DNA from: Azospirillum doebereinerae
GTDB taxonomy: Bacteria > Pseudomonadota > Alphaproteobacteria > Azospirillales > Azospirillaceae
Reading direction: 5' to 3'
NCBI RefSeq assembly: GCF_003989665.1
Contig: NZ_RZIJ01000018.1
Coordinates: forward strand, 1 to 64,000
DNA: 64,000 nt
Both the position numbers and the translations under genes were made by a program. The notes beneath the pieces were generated by a model. That model saw nothing but the letters and a program-made list of their open reading frames with translations, was not told the origin of the DNA and searched no databases. Shown in pieces: positions 49,405 to 58,003 of this stretch. Positions within the stretch are counted from its first letter, which is position 1. Every line of letters begins with the position of its first letter.

Positions 49405-50549
49405 CGCACGGTCACCTTGGGCACGACCGACATGCCGGGGCCGATGGCCAGCCCGTCGGGCCAGCGGTCCACCGTGATCTTGACCGGGATGCGCTGGACC
49501 ACCTTGATGTAGTTGCCGGTGGCGTTCTCGGCGGGCAGTAGGGAGAAGGCGGTGCCGGAGCCGGGCTGGACGCTGTCGATCCGGCCGGTGATCGTCTCGG
49601 CCGGATAGGCGTCGATGCGGATCGCCACCGGCTGGCCCGGCCGCATGTCGGTGATCTGGGTCTCCTTGAAGTTGGCGGTGACCCAGACGTCGTCGGGCAC
49701 GAACATGGCGAGGCTCTGCCCGGCCTGGGCGTATTGGCCGACCGCCCCGGAAAGCTGCACGATCCGGCCCGGCTGGGCGGCGGTCACCGTGGCGTAGGAC
49801 AGGTTCAACTGCGCCTGCGCCAGCTGCGCCTGGGCGCGGACGCGGTCGGCGACGGCGCTGGCGCGCTGGGCGTCGAGCGCGCCGACCTGCCGCTGCGCCG
49901 CGATGACGGCGGCGTTGGCGCGGGCGAGGCCGGCCTCCTGCTGTTGCAGGTTGGAGGTCGATTGCTGGGATTGCTGGACGGTGCCGGACCCGCGCTGCTG
50001 AAGGTCGCGGTAGCGCGCCGCGTCCTCCTTGGCGAAGGTGACGGCGGCTTCGGCCTGTGACACCTCGGCCTTGGCCTCGTCGATCTGGGCGCGCTGGGCG
50101 GCGGTCTGGGCGTCGATGCCGTTGATCGCGGCCTGCGCCGCTTCGATCTGCGCCTGGGCCTGCTCCACCGCGTTCTGGTAATCGCGCGGGTCGATGCGGA
50201 ACAGCACGGCGCCGGCCTCGACGTGGCGGTTGTCGCCGACCGCCACCTCCGTCACGTAGCCCGCCACCTTCGGCGCGACCGAGAATTGGCGGGAATCGAT
50301 GAAGGCGTCGTCGGTCGTCTCGTAGGGGTGGATGCTGCGCAGCCAGTAGACGTAGCCGGCCACCGCCAGCAGCGCGACCGCCACGAGGCCGGCGACGATG
50401 GCCAGAGGATGCCGCCGGAGGAAGCCGGGCTTCCTGGGCTCGGGCTCCTTGCGGCTGGCCTGCCCGCCGCCGTCCTGAACCTCGCTGTGACGGATCTCCT
50501 GGTTGTGAGGGGCGGCAGCGCTGTCGTTGCGCTGCTGGTCGTCGGGCAT
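49401..50549 (-). CDS. HlyD/EmrA-family membrane fusion protein
   Basis: 382 residues from ATG 50549 with AGGAG upstream. One N-terminal helix (about 47-68), the biotinyl-lipoyl half-motifs (TTDDAFIDSRQFSVAPKVAG), a long coiled coil rich in Gln/Ala (about 130-240) and a beta-barrel (VWVTANFKETQITDMRPGQP). It bridges the MFS pump and an outer-membrane channel. No TetR or MarR regulator gene is next to it. Confidence 0.92.
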   Translation of the reverse strand: MPDDQQRNDSAAAPHNQEIRHSEVQDGGGQASRKEPEPRKPGFLRRHPLAIVAGLVAVALLAVAGYVYWLRSIHPYETTDDAFIDSRQFSVAPKVAGYVTEVAVGDNRHVEAGAVLFRIDPRDYQNAVEQAQAQIEAAQAAINGIDAQTAAQRAQIDEAKAEVSQAEAAVTFAKEDAARYRDLQQRGSGTVQQSQQSTSNLQQQEAGLARANAAVIAAQRQVGALDAQRASAVADRVRAQAQLAQAQLNLSYATVTAAQPGRIVQLSGAVGQYAQAGQSLAMFVPDDVWVTANFKETQITDMRPGQPVAIRIDAYPAETITGRIDSVQPGSGTAFSLLPAENATGNYIKVVQRIPVKITVDRWPDGLAIGPGMSVVPKVTVR

Positions 50550-51178
50550 GGTGTGACGCTCCTGGGCGATGTTTCCGGACCGTCGCCACGGGGGCGGCGC
50601 TGTTTTCGGGCGGCAAGAACCACCGCCCCCAGCGCGAAACACCGCATCTCCCCCTTGCGTTGCACCATGCGGTTCAAAAGACTGGAAAGCCGGCGGCCGG
50701 CCTGGAGGGCCGTGGCCGGCGCAACGGGGCGCAGGATCAGTCGGTTCAAGCCCGGCCAGCACCGCCGGGGGTCTCTGCCGGCGCCTCCTGGACCATGTCG
50801 GCCACAGCCTTATCGGGCATGCGTCGGCGGAGGATGGCGGCTTTCCACTTCCAGCATCGCTTGAACACACGGGCGGGGGCGGAACGAACGAGCCCGTCGG
50901 TGTCTGGCCGGGCTTCTGGCTTGGCTGAAGTGGAAGAACGGCTGGCATCCAGCCGAAGCGGACGGCGACGCCAGTCCCGACCAGCGATTCTCAACACCGA
51001 CATCCACTTTGAGCATTTTCAGACCACCGCTTGACGATCCGGGCACACGGAACACACATATGCCCAGATCGAACGCGCCAAAGCCGCGCGGGCACCGTTG
51101 GTGCAGGCCCGAGGCCGGGCTTGTCGGCGCTCGGACAATCTGGCGGCACTCGGCCTTGGAACCTGGGGAAGCGAACGC
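50550..51178. other. 629-bp intergenic gap upstream of the emrA-like gene
   Basis: Lies between divergent genes. Open frames on the minus strand (e.g. 50746-51003) show no family signature, no convincing ribosome site and unusual composition, so I leave it unannotated. It must contain the promoters of both flanking genes; no firm site was identified. Confidence 0.4.
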
Positions 51179-52300
51179 ATGTCGGCCTTGGGGCGCTGGG
51201 CGATGGTGGGCGGCCTCCTGACTCTGTTGGTTGGGATGGGCGGTTACCTCCTGACCGAAACCGACACGCCGCCGACCGACGCTGAGGTCCGCTCCAACCT
51301 CCTCGCCACGATCCGCGCGGCGGCTCCCCGTGAGCGGCTGGAGCGTGAGATCGCCTCGGCCCTCGACCGCGACGCGCCGGAGGAGGCGGAGGAGTACCTG
51401 GAGGTCGCCGACCTGATCGGCGTTCCGGTCGATCCGGCCCTGCGCCGGCGCTGGACGGAGGAGACCTCCGGCTGGAACGCGACGATGCGCGCGGCAAAGC
51501 GGGCCGCGCTCGGCTTCGCGACCGGCGAGGGGGAGGACCCGGTCGGGGTCGCCGCCGCCCTGGCGTCCGACCTGACGGTCGTCGGCGACGTGCGGGATCT
51601 GGCCGGCGAGGCGTCGAAGATGGCGAAGGGCGAAGCCATCGACGAGTTGACCGTGGGCCTGTCCATCGCCGGAGTCGCCCTGACCGCCGGAACCGTGGCG
51701 ACGATGGGAAGCGCCCTGCCCGCCAAGGCCGGCCTTTCGCTGACGAAATTGGCGCGGCGGACCGGAAAGCTGACCGCGAAGTTCCAGGCGGAAATGGGCG
51801 GAATCGTGCTGCGCGCCGTGGACATCCCCGCCTTCCGGCGCGCGGTGGCCGGCATCCCCTGGTACCGCATGGACGAGCTGGCGGCGGCGGCGGGCCGTCA
51901 CGCCGCCCGGGTGGACGGCGCGGCGATCCGGCGGACGATGGCGTCGCTGGGCGAGATCGGCGCGGCCACCTCGCCGGCCCGGACGCTGTCCATCCTGCGG
52001 CACGTCGACGGCGTGACCGACCTGCGCAACGCCGAACGCGCCGCGAAGCTGCTGGGAAAGCCGGTGAGCGGAGCCTTGCGCCTCACCGGCCGGGCTCTGC
52101 TCGGCGTGGCGGCGGGCGCGGTGACTTTGTCGATGGCGGCGGTCGGCGCCATCGTCGCGGCGGTCGCCGGAACGCTCTCGTTCCTGATCGGGGCCTTGAT
52201 GGCCCTGTCCATCCTCCGGCGCACGGCGCGGGCCGTCCGCTGGCTGTTCCGCAACAGCGTCGGACGGTTGTTCCGCTCCCACCCGACACCGGCTAGGTGA
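51179..52300 (+). CDS. Uncharacterised membrane-associated protein
   Basis: 373 residues from ATG 51179 with GGGGAAG upstream. One N-terminal helix (about 7-27), a charged helical region (about 35-110), then LASDLTVVGDVRDLAGEASK followed by a hydrophobic stretch (GLSIAGVALTAGTVATMGSA) and a C-terminal pair of hydrophobic helices (about 300-345) with Arg-rich end. The VGDVRDL segment recalls uncharacterised membrane proteins, but I cannot name a family. No signal for function; the neighbour is a lytic transglycosylase converging with only 9 bp between stops. Confidence 0.7.
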   Translation: MSALGRWAMVGGLLTLLVGMGGYLLTETDTPPTDAEVRSNLLATIRAAAPRERLEREIASALDRDAPEEAEEYLEVADLIGVPVDPALRRRWTEETSGWNATMRAAKRAALGFATGEGEDPVGVAAALASDLTVVGDVRDLAGEASKMAKGEAIDELTVGLSIAGVALTAGTVATMGSALPAKAGLSLTKLARRTGKLTAKFQAEMGGIVLRAVDIPAFRRAVAGIPWYRMDELAAAAGRHAARVDGAAIRRTMASLGEIGAATSPARTLSILRHVDGVTDLRNAERAAKLLGKPVSGALRLTGRALLGVAAGAVTLSMAAVGAIVAAVAGTLSFLIGALMALSILRRTARAVRWLFRNSVGRLFRSHPTPAR

Positions 52301-52309
52301 GGCGCCGAC

Positions 52310-53386
52310 CTACATGCCGGCCCCGGCGGCCAGGGTCATGCAGGCGTTGCTCCCCTTCAGGCTGCCGCAGCCGTTGGCGCCCTGCGACACGAAGCGGATG
52401 ACCACCCGCTGGCCGCTCGCGGCGGGCGGCGGCGACAGCAGCGCCTCGGCGACCTGCGTCTCCACCGAACGGGGCTTCGCCGGGGCCGTGCGCGCCGTGG
52501 CGACCGGCTTGGCGGGTTCGGAACGCGGGGCCGGCGCGGCGCTGGCGAGAACCACCGGGGCGGGAGCGGGAGCCGACTTCGGGTCCATGCGCCTGGGCTC
52601 GACGACGACCGCCGTCGTGACGGGGACGATAGCAGGGACCGGAGCCGGCGGCGCGACGGCCACCACCGGGGGCGCCACGGGGACCGCCGCCGGAGCGGCG
52701 GGCGGCGGTTCCACCGCCAAGGCGACCACGACCTCGCCGGACGACTTCGCCGACCTCGGCGCGTCGGCGGGCACCACCGCAACTTCGATGGCGGACGCGC
52801 CGACCGACTGCGACGGTTCGCGCGGGGCCGAGCCGCGCAACACCGGGGTCAGCGCCGCGATGTATTGACGAGTCTCGCGCGGCAGTTTCTGCTTGCCGGC
52901 CAGATGTCCGGCGTAGCAGGCCGGGCCGCAATTGTAGGCGGCCAGGAAGCCCGGCGCGCCGAACAAATCGTACATCTCGCGCAGATAGGCGGTGCCGGCC
53001 ATGATGTTGTCGCGCGGGTCGGCCGGGTTCGGTCCCAGCCCGTATTGCCAGCGCATCAGCTCGTAGGTGCCGGGCATCACCTGCATCAGCCCGATGGCCC
53101 CGGCGGAGCTGGTCAGCGGCTTGCCGCTCGCCACCGTCGCGCGTCCGTTGCTCTCCCGCATCATGACCGCGCGGATCCACTTCTCCGGCATGTCGTAGCG
53201 TTCCGACGCCTCGCGGATTAGGGGAACCCAGCGGCCGAGCGGATCCTTGGGATCGGGGACGTAGGAGGCCTCCGCCACGGGGGCGCTGGCCACTTGCGGC
53301 GCCTCGCCAGCACAGCCGGCCAGCCCGAGGGCAAGGCACAGCAAGGCACCGGCGGCGGGGATCGTCGCGAGATGTCGTTTGACCAC
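52310..53386 (-). CDS. Lytic transglycosylase lipoprotein (SLT domain)
   Basis: 358 residues from GTG 53386. The signal ends in a lipobox (LGLAGC, about residue 26). The SLT domain (about 55-185) has catalytic Glu in RAVMMRESNGRATVASG, followed by SSAGAIGLMQVMPGTYE and FLAAYNCGP. A long Ala/Pro/Val linker (about 205-325) leads to a small C-terminal Cys-pair region (ANGCGSLKGSNACMTL). It cleaves murein glycan strands. The start is chosen because it gives the lipoprotein signal; the frame is open for 29 further codons. Confidence 0.85.
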   Translation of the reverse strand: MVKRHLATIPAAGALLCLALGLAGCAGEAPQVASAPVAEASYVPDPKDPLGRWVPLIREASERYDMPEKWIRAVMMRESNGRATVASGKPLTSSAGAIGLMQVMPGTYELMRWQYGLGPNPADPRDNIMAGTAYLREMYDLFGAPGFLAAYNCGPACYAGHLAGKQKLPRETRQYIAALTPVLRGSAPREPSQSVGASAIEVAVVPADAPRSAKSSGEVVVALAVEPPPAAPAAVPVAPPVVAVAPPAPVPAIVPVTTAVVVEPRRMDPKSAPAPAPVVLASAAPAPRSEPAKPVATARTAPAKPRSVETQVAEALLSPPPAASGQRVVIRFVSQGANGCGSLKGSNACMTLAAGAGM

Positions 53387-53587
53387 GTCGGGATTTCCGT
53401 GCTGTTGGCGCGGGGATCGAAAGTGTTGCTTCGCTTTTTCGATGTAGAGCCCGGCCCTGTCAAGCGACAACACGGCCGTTGCTTAGGACGGCATCAAAAG
53501 CCAGCTTTACTCGGGCTTGGCAATATGGATTTTCGGCAAATCCCCAGCGATTTTTTCTTATCCGGTAAGTCCAGCTTGATGAGAACC

Positions 53588-53625
53588 TTGACGGAACATC
53601 GATCCCCCTCCTACTTGAGGGGATC
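53588..53625 (+). promoter_or_regulatory. Candidate promoter with overlapping inverted repeat
   Basis: TTGACG (53588-53593), 17-base spacer and a weak -10 (CTACTT, 53611-53616). A GATCCCCCTC/GAGGGGATC inverted pair (53601-53625) spans the -10 area, 22 bp before the RND adaptor start. It could be an operator or a leader hairpin. Confidence 0.3.
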
Positions 53626-53646
53626 ATAGCAGGACCTTGGCTCTTC

Positions 53647-54819
53647 ATGACCGCGCCCACCCTGACCGACACCCCCGCCCCCACCCGCCGTTTCCGCTGG
53701 CTGTGGCTGCTCCTGCTGGTGGCGGCGCTGGCCGGCGCGGGCGCCGTCTGGCGCGCCCGCAGCGCCGGCGAGGCCACGGCGGTGCAAGCCCCCCCGCCCC
53801 CGGCCGAACGGCCGGTCGAGTTGTCGGCGGTGGAGGTCACGCGCATGCTGCCCCGCCGGCTGGCGGAGACGGTGCGGCTCAGCGGATCGGTCGCGCCGAT
53901 GGAGCAGTCGGCGATCAAGGCCGAGGTCGCCGCCAAGCTGGTCGAGGTCGCGGTGCGCGAGGGGCAGCCCGTCGCTAAGGGCCAGCTTCTCGCCCGCTTC
54001 GACACCGCCGACCTGACCGCCCGGCTGAACGAGAAACTCAGCAATCTGGAGGGCGCGCGGGCGCAGCTGGTGCTGGCCGAGAAGACCCGCTCCAACAGCG
54101 TCACCCTGCACCAGAAGAACATCGTCTCCGACACCAACCTCGATCAGGCGCAGAGCAGTTTCCAGTTCCAGCAGGCCCAGGTCGCGGCGCTGGCCGCCCA
54201 GGTCGAGCTGGCACGCAAGGCACTGCGCGACGCGGTGGTGCTCAGCCCCATCGACGGGATGGTGGCGGCGCGCTCGGTCAATCCGGGGGAGAATCTGGCG
54301 GTCAACGCCGCGCTGTTCACCGTCGTCGACCTCTCCCGCGTCGAGGTGGAGGCCACGGTCCCCGCCGACGAGGTCGCCCGGCTGCGCACCGGCCAGACCG
54401 TGCGGCTGCGGGTGGAAGGCTTCGGCGAGCGCGACTTCGCCGGCCGTATCGACCGCATCAACCCGGTGGCACGGGCCGGCTCGCGGGCCATCCCGGTCTA
54501 TGTCGGGCTGGACAACGCCGACGGTTCCTTGCGCGGCGGCATGTTCGCCAGCGGCGAGGCGCTGGTGGCCGAGGCGGACGGCGCCTTCGCCCTGCCCCCG
54601 GTCGCCGTCCGCCACGACGCCCAAGGCGACCACGCTCTGGTGATCGCCAACGGCAAGACCGAGCGCCGCCCCGTCACAAAGCGGGCCGTGTGGTCGCGCG
54701 GCGATCTGGTCCAGGTCGACGGCTTGGCCGAGGGTGACCGCGTCGTCACCGGCAACCTGCCGGGCCTGACCGCCGGCCGGCCCGCTACCGTGGTCGGCGC
54801 CGACTCCGGGGGGACCTGA
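53647..54819 (+). CDS. RND efflux periplasmic adaptor protein
   Basis: 390 residues. N-terminal helix (about 17-36), lipoyl half-motif VEVAVREGQPVAKGQLLARF (about 98-117), coiled coil (about 125-185), beta-barrel and membrane-proximal domains, as in AcrA/MdtA. ALRDAVVLSPIDGMVAARSV closes the lipoyl domain. It connects the inner-membrane pump to an outer-membrane channel that is not encoded here. The permease gene starts 4 bp downstream. Confidence 0.9.
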   Translation: MTAPTLTDTPAPTRRFRWLWLLLLVAALAGAGAVWRARSAGEATAVQAPPPPAERPVELSAVEVTRMLPRRLAETVRLSGSVAPMEQSAIKAEVAAKLVEVAVREGQPVAKGQLLARFDTADLTARLNEKLSNLEGARAQLVLAEKTRSNSVTLHQKNIVSDTNLDQAQSSFQFQQAQVAALAAQVELARKALRDAVVLSPIDGMVAARSVNPGENLAVNAALFTVVDLSRVEVEATVPADEVARLRTGQTVRLRVEGFGERDFAGRIDRINPVARAGSRAIPVYVGLDNADGSLRGGMFASGEALVAEADGAFALPPVAVRHDAQGDHALVIANGKTERRPVTKRAVWSRGDLVQVDGLAEGDRVVTGNLPGLTAGRPATVVGADSGGT

Positions 54820-54823
54820 CCCC

Positions 54824-57800
54824 ATGCCGATCACCCGCATCAGCGTCGACAACCCGGTCTTCGCCACCATGATGATGGTGGCGCTGATGGTGCTGGGCCT
54901 GTTCTCCTACAACCGGCTGGGCGTGGACCAGTTTCCCGACGTGGATTTCCCCATCGTCGTCGTCTCCACCCAATACCCCGGCGCCAGCCCCGAGACGGTG
55001 GAGACCGACGTCACCCGCCCGGTCGAGGACGCGGTCAACACCATCGCCGGCATCAAGACGCTGACCTCGCGCTCCTACGAGAGCCAATCGGTCGTCATCG
55101 CCGAGTTCGACCTGAAGACCGCCTCCGCCCAGGCCCTGCAGGACGTGCGCGAGAAGGTCTCGGCGATCCGCGCCGGCTTCCGGGACGAGGTGAAGGACCC
55201 GCAGATCACCCGCTTCAACCCGGACGACCAGCCGATCCTGTCGCTGGCGGTCAAGTCGGCGATCCGCCCCCTGCGCGACCTGACGACGCTGACCGACCAG
55301 ATCGTGCTGAAGCGCCTCCAGAACGTGCGCGGCGTCGGCAAGGCGACCATCGCCGGCGGGGTGAAGCGCCAGATCCAGATCCGCCTGAAACCGGAAAAGC
55401 TGGAGGCGCTCAGCGTCGGCGTGGACGAGGTGATCCGCGCCGTCACCAACGAGAACCAGGACCGCCCGGCCGGCACCGTCTCCGGCCGCGGGGCCGAGCG
55501 CGTCGTCCAGGTGGACGGGCGGGTGGTCGAGCCGCGCCAACTGCTCGACCTGATTGTCGCCCGGCGCGGCGCCGCCCCGGTCCGCCTGGGGCAGGTCGCC
55601 GAGGTGATCGACGGCCAGGAGGAGCGCGACTCCCTGGCGCTGTTCAACGGCGAGCCGGCGCTGGCGGTGGACGTCGTCAAGGTCCAGGGCGCCAACACGG
55701 TGGAGGTGGCGCGCGGCCTCTACCGCGCCATCGAGGAACTGAAGCAGTCCGGCGCCCTGCCCTCCGACGTGGTGATGGAGGTGGTGCGCGACAGCTCGCG
55801 CGGGATCACCAACTCGCTGACCAACGTCCAGCGCACGCTGGTGGAGGGCGGCGCGCTGACCGTGCTGATCGTCATGCTGTTCCTGGGATCCTGGCGCAGC
55901 ACGGTCATCACGGCGTTGACGCTGCCGGTGGCGGTGCTCGGCACCTTCGGGGTGCTGGCGGCGCTGGGCTACACGCTGAACGTGATGACGATGATGGCGC
56001 TGTCGCTCGCCATCGGCATCCTGATCGACGACGCCATCGTGGTGCGCGAGAACATCATGCGCCATCTGGGCAAGGGTCAGGGCCACCGGCAGGCGGCGCT
56101 CGACGGCACGTCGGAGATCGGGCTGGCGGTGCTGGCGACGACGCTGACCATCGTCGCGGTCTTCCTGCCCGTCGCCTTCATGGGCGGCATCATCGGCCGC
56201 TTCTTCCTGCAATTCGGCGTCACCGTCTCGGCCGCCGTGCTGATCTCTCTGTTCGTGTCCTTCACGCTGGACCCGATGCTGTCGAGCGTCTGGTACGACC
56301 CGGCGGCGCATGGCCGGCACGGGCGCGGGGTCTTCGGCCGCTTCGCCCGTGGTTTCGAGCGCGGTTTCGACCGCGTCGCGCGCGGCTATGGCCGCGTGCT
56401 GGGCTGGGCGCTGCGGCGACGCTGGTTGGTGCTGCTGGTGGCGCTGGTCATCTTCCTCGGCAGCTTCCTGCTGGTCCCGCGCATCGGCGTCGAATTCGTC
56501 CCCGCCGCCGACCTCGGCGAGCAGATCGTCGAGATGGAGTCGCCGGTCGGCTCCTCGCTCGACTACACGGCGGCGAAGATCCGGCAGGTCGAGGCGGCGA
56601 TCCGCGAGTTTCCCGAGGTCGCCTACACCTACGCCACGGTCAACACCGGCGTGTCGGTCGGGCGCAACCGGGGCAGCGTCTACATCCGCTACGCGCCCAT
56701 CGAGACGCGCAAGCGTTCGCCCAACGACCTCGCCCCGCTGCTGCGCGAGCGGCTGTCGGCGATCCCCGGCGTCACCGTCGGCATCGCCATTCCCGGCGTC
56801 GGCGGCGTGCAGAAGCAGATCCAGGTGTCGGTTCAGGGCCGCGACATCGCCGAACTCGACCGCATCGCCCGCCGGGTCGCCGAGGCCATGCAGGGCATTC
56901 CCGGCTTCGTCGACGTGGACAGCAGCCTGAAGGCCGCCAAACCGACCCTGTCGGTGCGGCTGAACCGCGATCTGGCGAGCGACCTCGGGATCGGCACCGC
57001 CCAAGTCGCCGACACCCTGCGCCCGCTCTTCGCCGGCGACACGGTGTCGAGCTGGAAGGCGCCGGACGGCGAGAGCTACGACGTGCTGGTCCGCCTGCGC
57101 GAGGGCGACCGGTTGGGCCGCGCCGACCTCGACCGCATTTATCTGGCCGGCGGGCTCGACGCCAACGGCACGCCGCGCATGGTGCCGCTATCACAGGTCA
57201 GCGCGGTCAGCACCACGCTCGGCGCCTCGCAGATCAACCGCCGCGACCTCCAACGCGAGGTGAACGTCGCCGCCAACGTCCAGGGCCGGGCGGCGGGCGA
57301 CGCCGGCAAGGACTTGCAGTCGGCCATCGCCAAGATGGAGCTTCCGCCCGGTTACCGCATCGTCTTCGGCGGCTCGACCAAGGACATCGCCGAGACCAGC
57401 GGCTACGCGGCGCAGGCGCTCGCGCTGGCGGTGATCCTGATCTACCTGATCCTCGCCTCGCAGTTCGGCAGTTTCCTGCAACCGCTGGCGATCATGGTGT
57501 CGCTGCCGCTGTCGCTGGTCGGCGTGTTCCTGGGGCTGCTGGTGGCGGGATCGACGCTGAACATCTTCAGCGCCATCGGCTTCATCATGCTGATGGGTCT
57601 GGTGACCAAGAACGCCATCCTGCTGGTGGATTTCGCCAACCAAGCCCGCGCCAAGGGGGCGGACCTGCACGCCGCCGTGATCGAGGCCGGCACCGTCCGC
57701 CTGCGCCCCATCGTGATGACCACCATGGCGATGATCTTCGGCATGATCCCGCTGGCGCTCGGCCTCGGCGAGGGGGCGCAGCAGCGGGCGCCGATGGCGC

Positions 57801-57949
57801 ACGCCGTGATCGGCGGGCTGATCTCCTCGACGATCCTGACGCTGCTGGTGGTGCCGGTGATCCTGACCTATCTCGACGGGCTGTCGCGCCGCTTCAAGCG
57901 CCGCTTCGCCCACAAGGATCCGGACGCGGAGGGGTTGCCGGCGGAGTGA
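54824..57949 (+). CDS. RND efflux transporter permease (HAE1/AcrB-like)
   Basis: 1041 residues, twelve helices and two large periplasmic loops. N-terminal PITRISVDNPVFATMMMVAL, the helix-4 block ALSLAIGILIDDAIVVREN with proton-relay Asp pair, and helix 10-11 LMGLVTKNAILLVDFANQAR are diagnostic. It exports drugs or lipids using the proton gradient. No outer-membrane factor follows; a palindrome (57975-57997) ends the unit. Confidence 0.93.
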   Translation: MPITRISVDNPVFATMMMVALMVLGLFSYNRLGVDQFPDVDFPIVVVSTQYPGASPETVETDVTRPVEDAVNTIAGIKTLTSRSYESQSVVIAEFDLKTASAQALQDVREKVSAIRAGFRDEVKDPQITRFNPDDQPILSLAVKSAIRPLRDLTTLTDQIVLKRLQNVRGVGKATIAGGVKRQIQIRLKPEKLEALSVGVDEVIRAVTNENQDRPAGTVSGRGAERVVQVDGRVVEPRQLLDLIVARRGAAPVRLGQVAEVIDGQEERDSLALFNGEPALAVDVVKVQGANTVEVARGLYRAIEELKQSGALPSDVVMEVVRDSSRGITNSLTNVQRTLVEGGALTVLIVMLFLGSWRSTVITALTLPVAVLGTFGVLAALGYTLNVMTMMALSLAIGILIDDAIVVRENIMRHLGKGQGHRQAALDGTSEIGLAVLATTLTIVAVFLPVAFMGGIIGRFFLQFGVTVSAAVLISLFVSFTLDPMLSSVWYDPAAHGRHGRGVFGRFARGFERGFDRVARGYGRVLGWALRRRWLVLLVALVIFLGSFLLVPRIGVEFVPAADLGEQIVEMESPVGSSLDYTAAKIRQVEAAIREFPEVAYTYATVNTGVSVGRNRGSVYIRYAPIETRKRSPNDLAPLLRERLSAIPGVTVGIAIPGVGGVQKQIQVSVQGRDIAELDRIARRVAEAMQGIPGFVDVDSSLKAAKPTLSVRLNRDLASDLGIGTAQVADTLRPLFAGDTVSSWKAPDGESYDVLVRLREGDRLGRADLDRIYLAGGLDANGTPRMVPLSQVSAVSTTLGASQINRRDLQREVNVAANVQGRAAGDAGKDLQSAIAKMELPPGYRIVFGGSTKDIAETSGYAAQALALAVILIYLILASQFGSFLQPLAIMVSLPLSLVGVFLGLLVAGSTLNIFSAIGFIMLMGLVTKNAILLVDFANQARAKGADLHAAVIEAGTVRLRPIVMTTMAMIFGMIPLALGLGEGAQQRAPMAHAVIGGLISSTILTLLVVPVILTYLDGLSRRFKRRFAHKDPDAEGLPAE

Positions 57950-57974
57950 TTTCCCTGCAAGGACGCCGACATTG

Positions 57975-57997
57975 CCCTCTCCCGTCCCGGGAGAGGG
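57975..57997. terminator. GGGAGAGGG palindrome between convergent RND permease and M32 genes
   Basis: CCCTCTCCCG, 3-base loop, CGGGAGAGGG, preceded by TTG as at 9904. It shares the arm sequence with 9904-9932 and lies 25 bp after the permease stop; no T-run. Confidence 0.6.
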
Positions 57998-58003
57998 AAA
58001 CGA

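Noticed and set aside
50740-50760. GGTTCAAGCCCGGCC, resembling a tRNA T-arm
   Set aside because: No acceptor, D or anticodon stems could be formed around it.
50746-51003. Minus-strand 85-codon frame in the 629-bp gap
   Set aside because: Arg/Trp-rich, no clear ribosome site, no recognised family; insufficient support.
47682-51178. Search for a right-hand attachment repeat matching the guaA 3' end
   Set aside because: No copy of the guaA end was visible by eye; the right border of any island may lie elsewhere.
54785-57004. Antisense open frame of 739 codons over the RND permease
   Set aside because: Low-complexity His/Gln/Arg/Asp content and no motif; the plus-strand permease is unambiguous.
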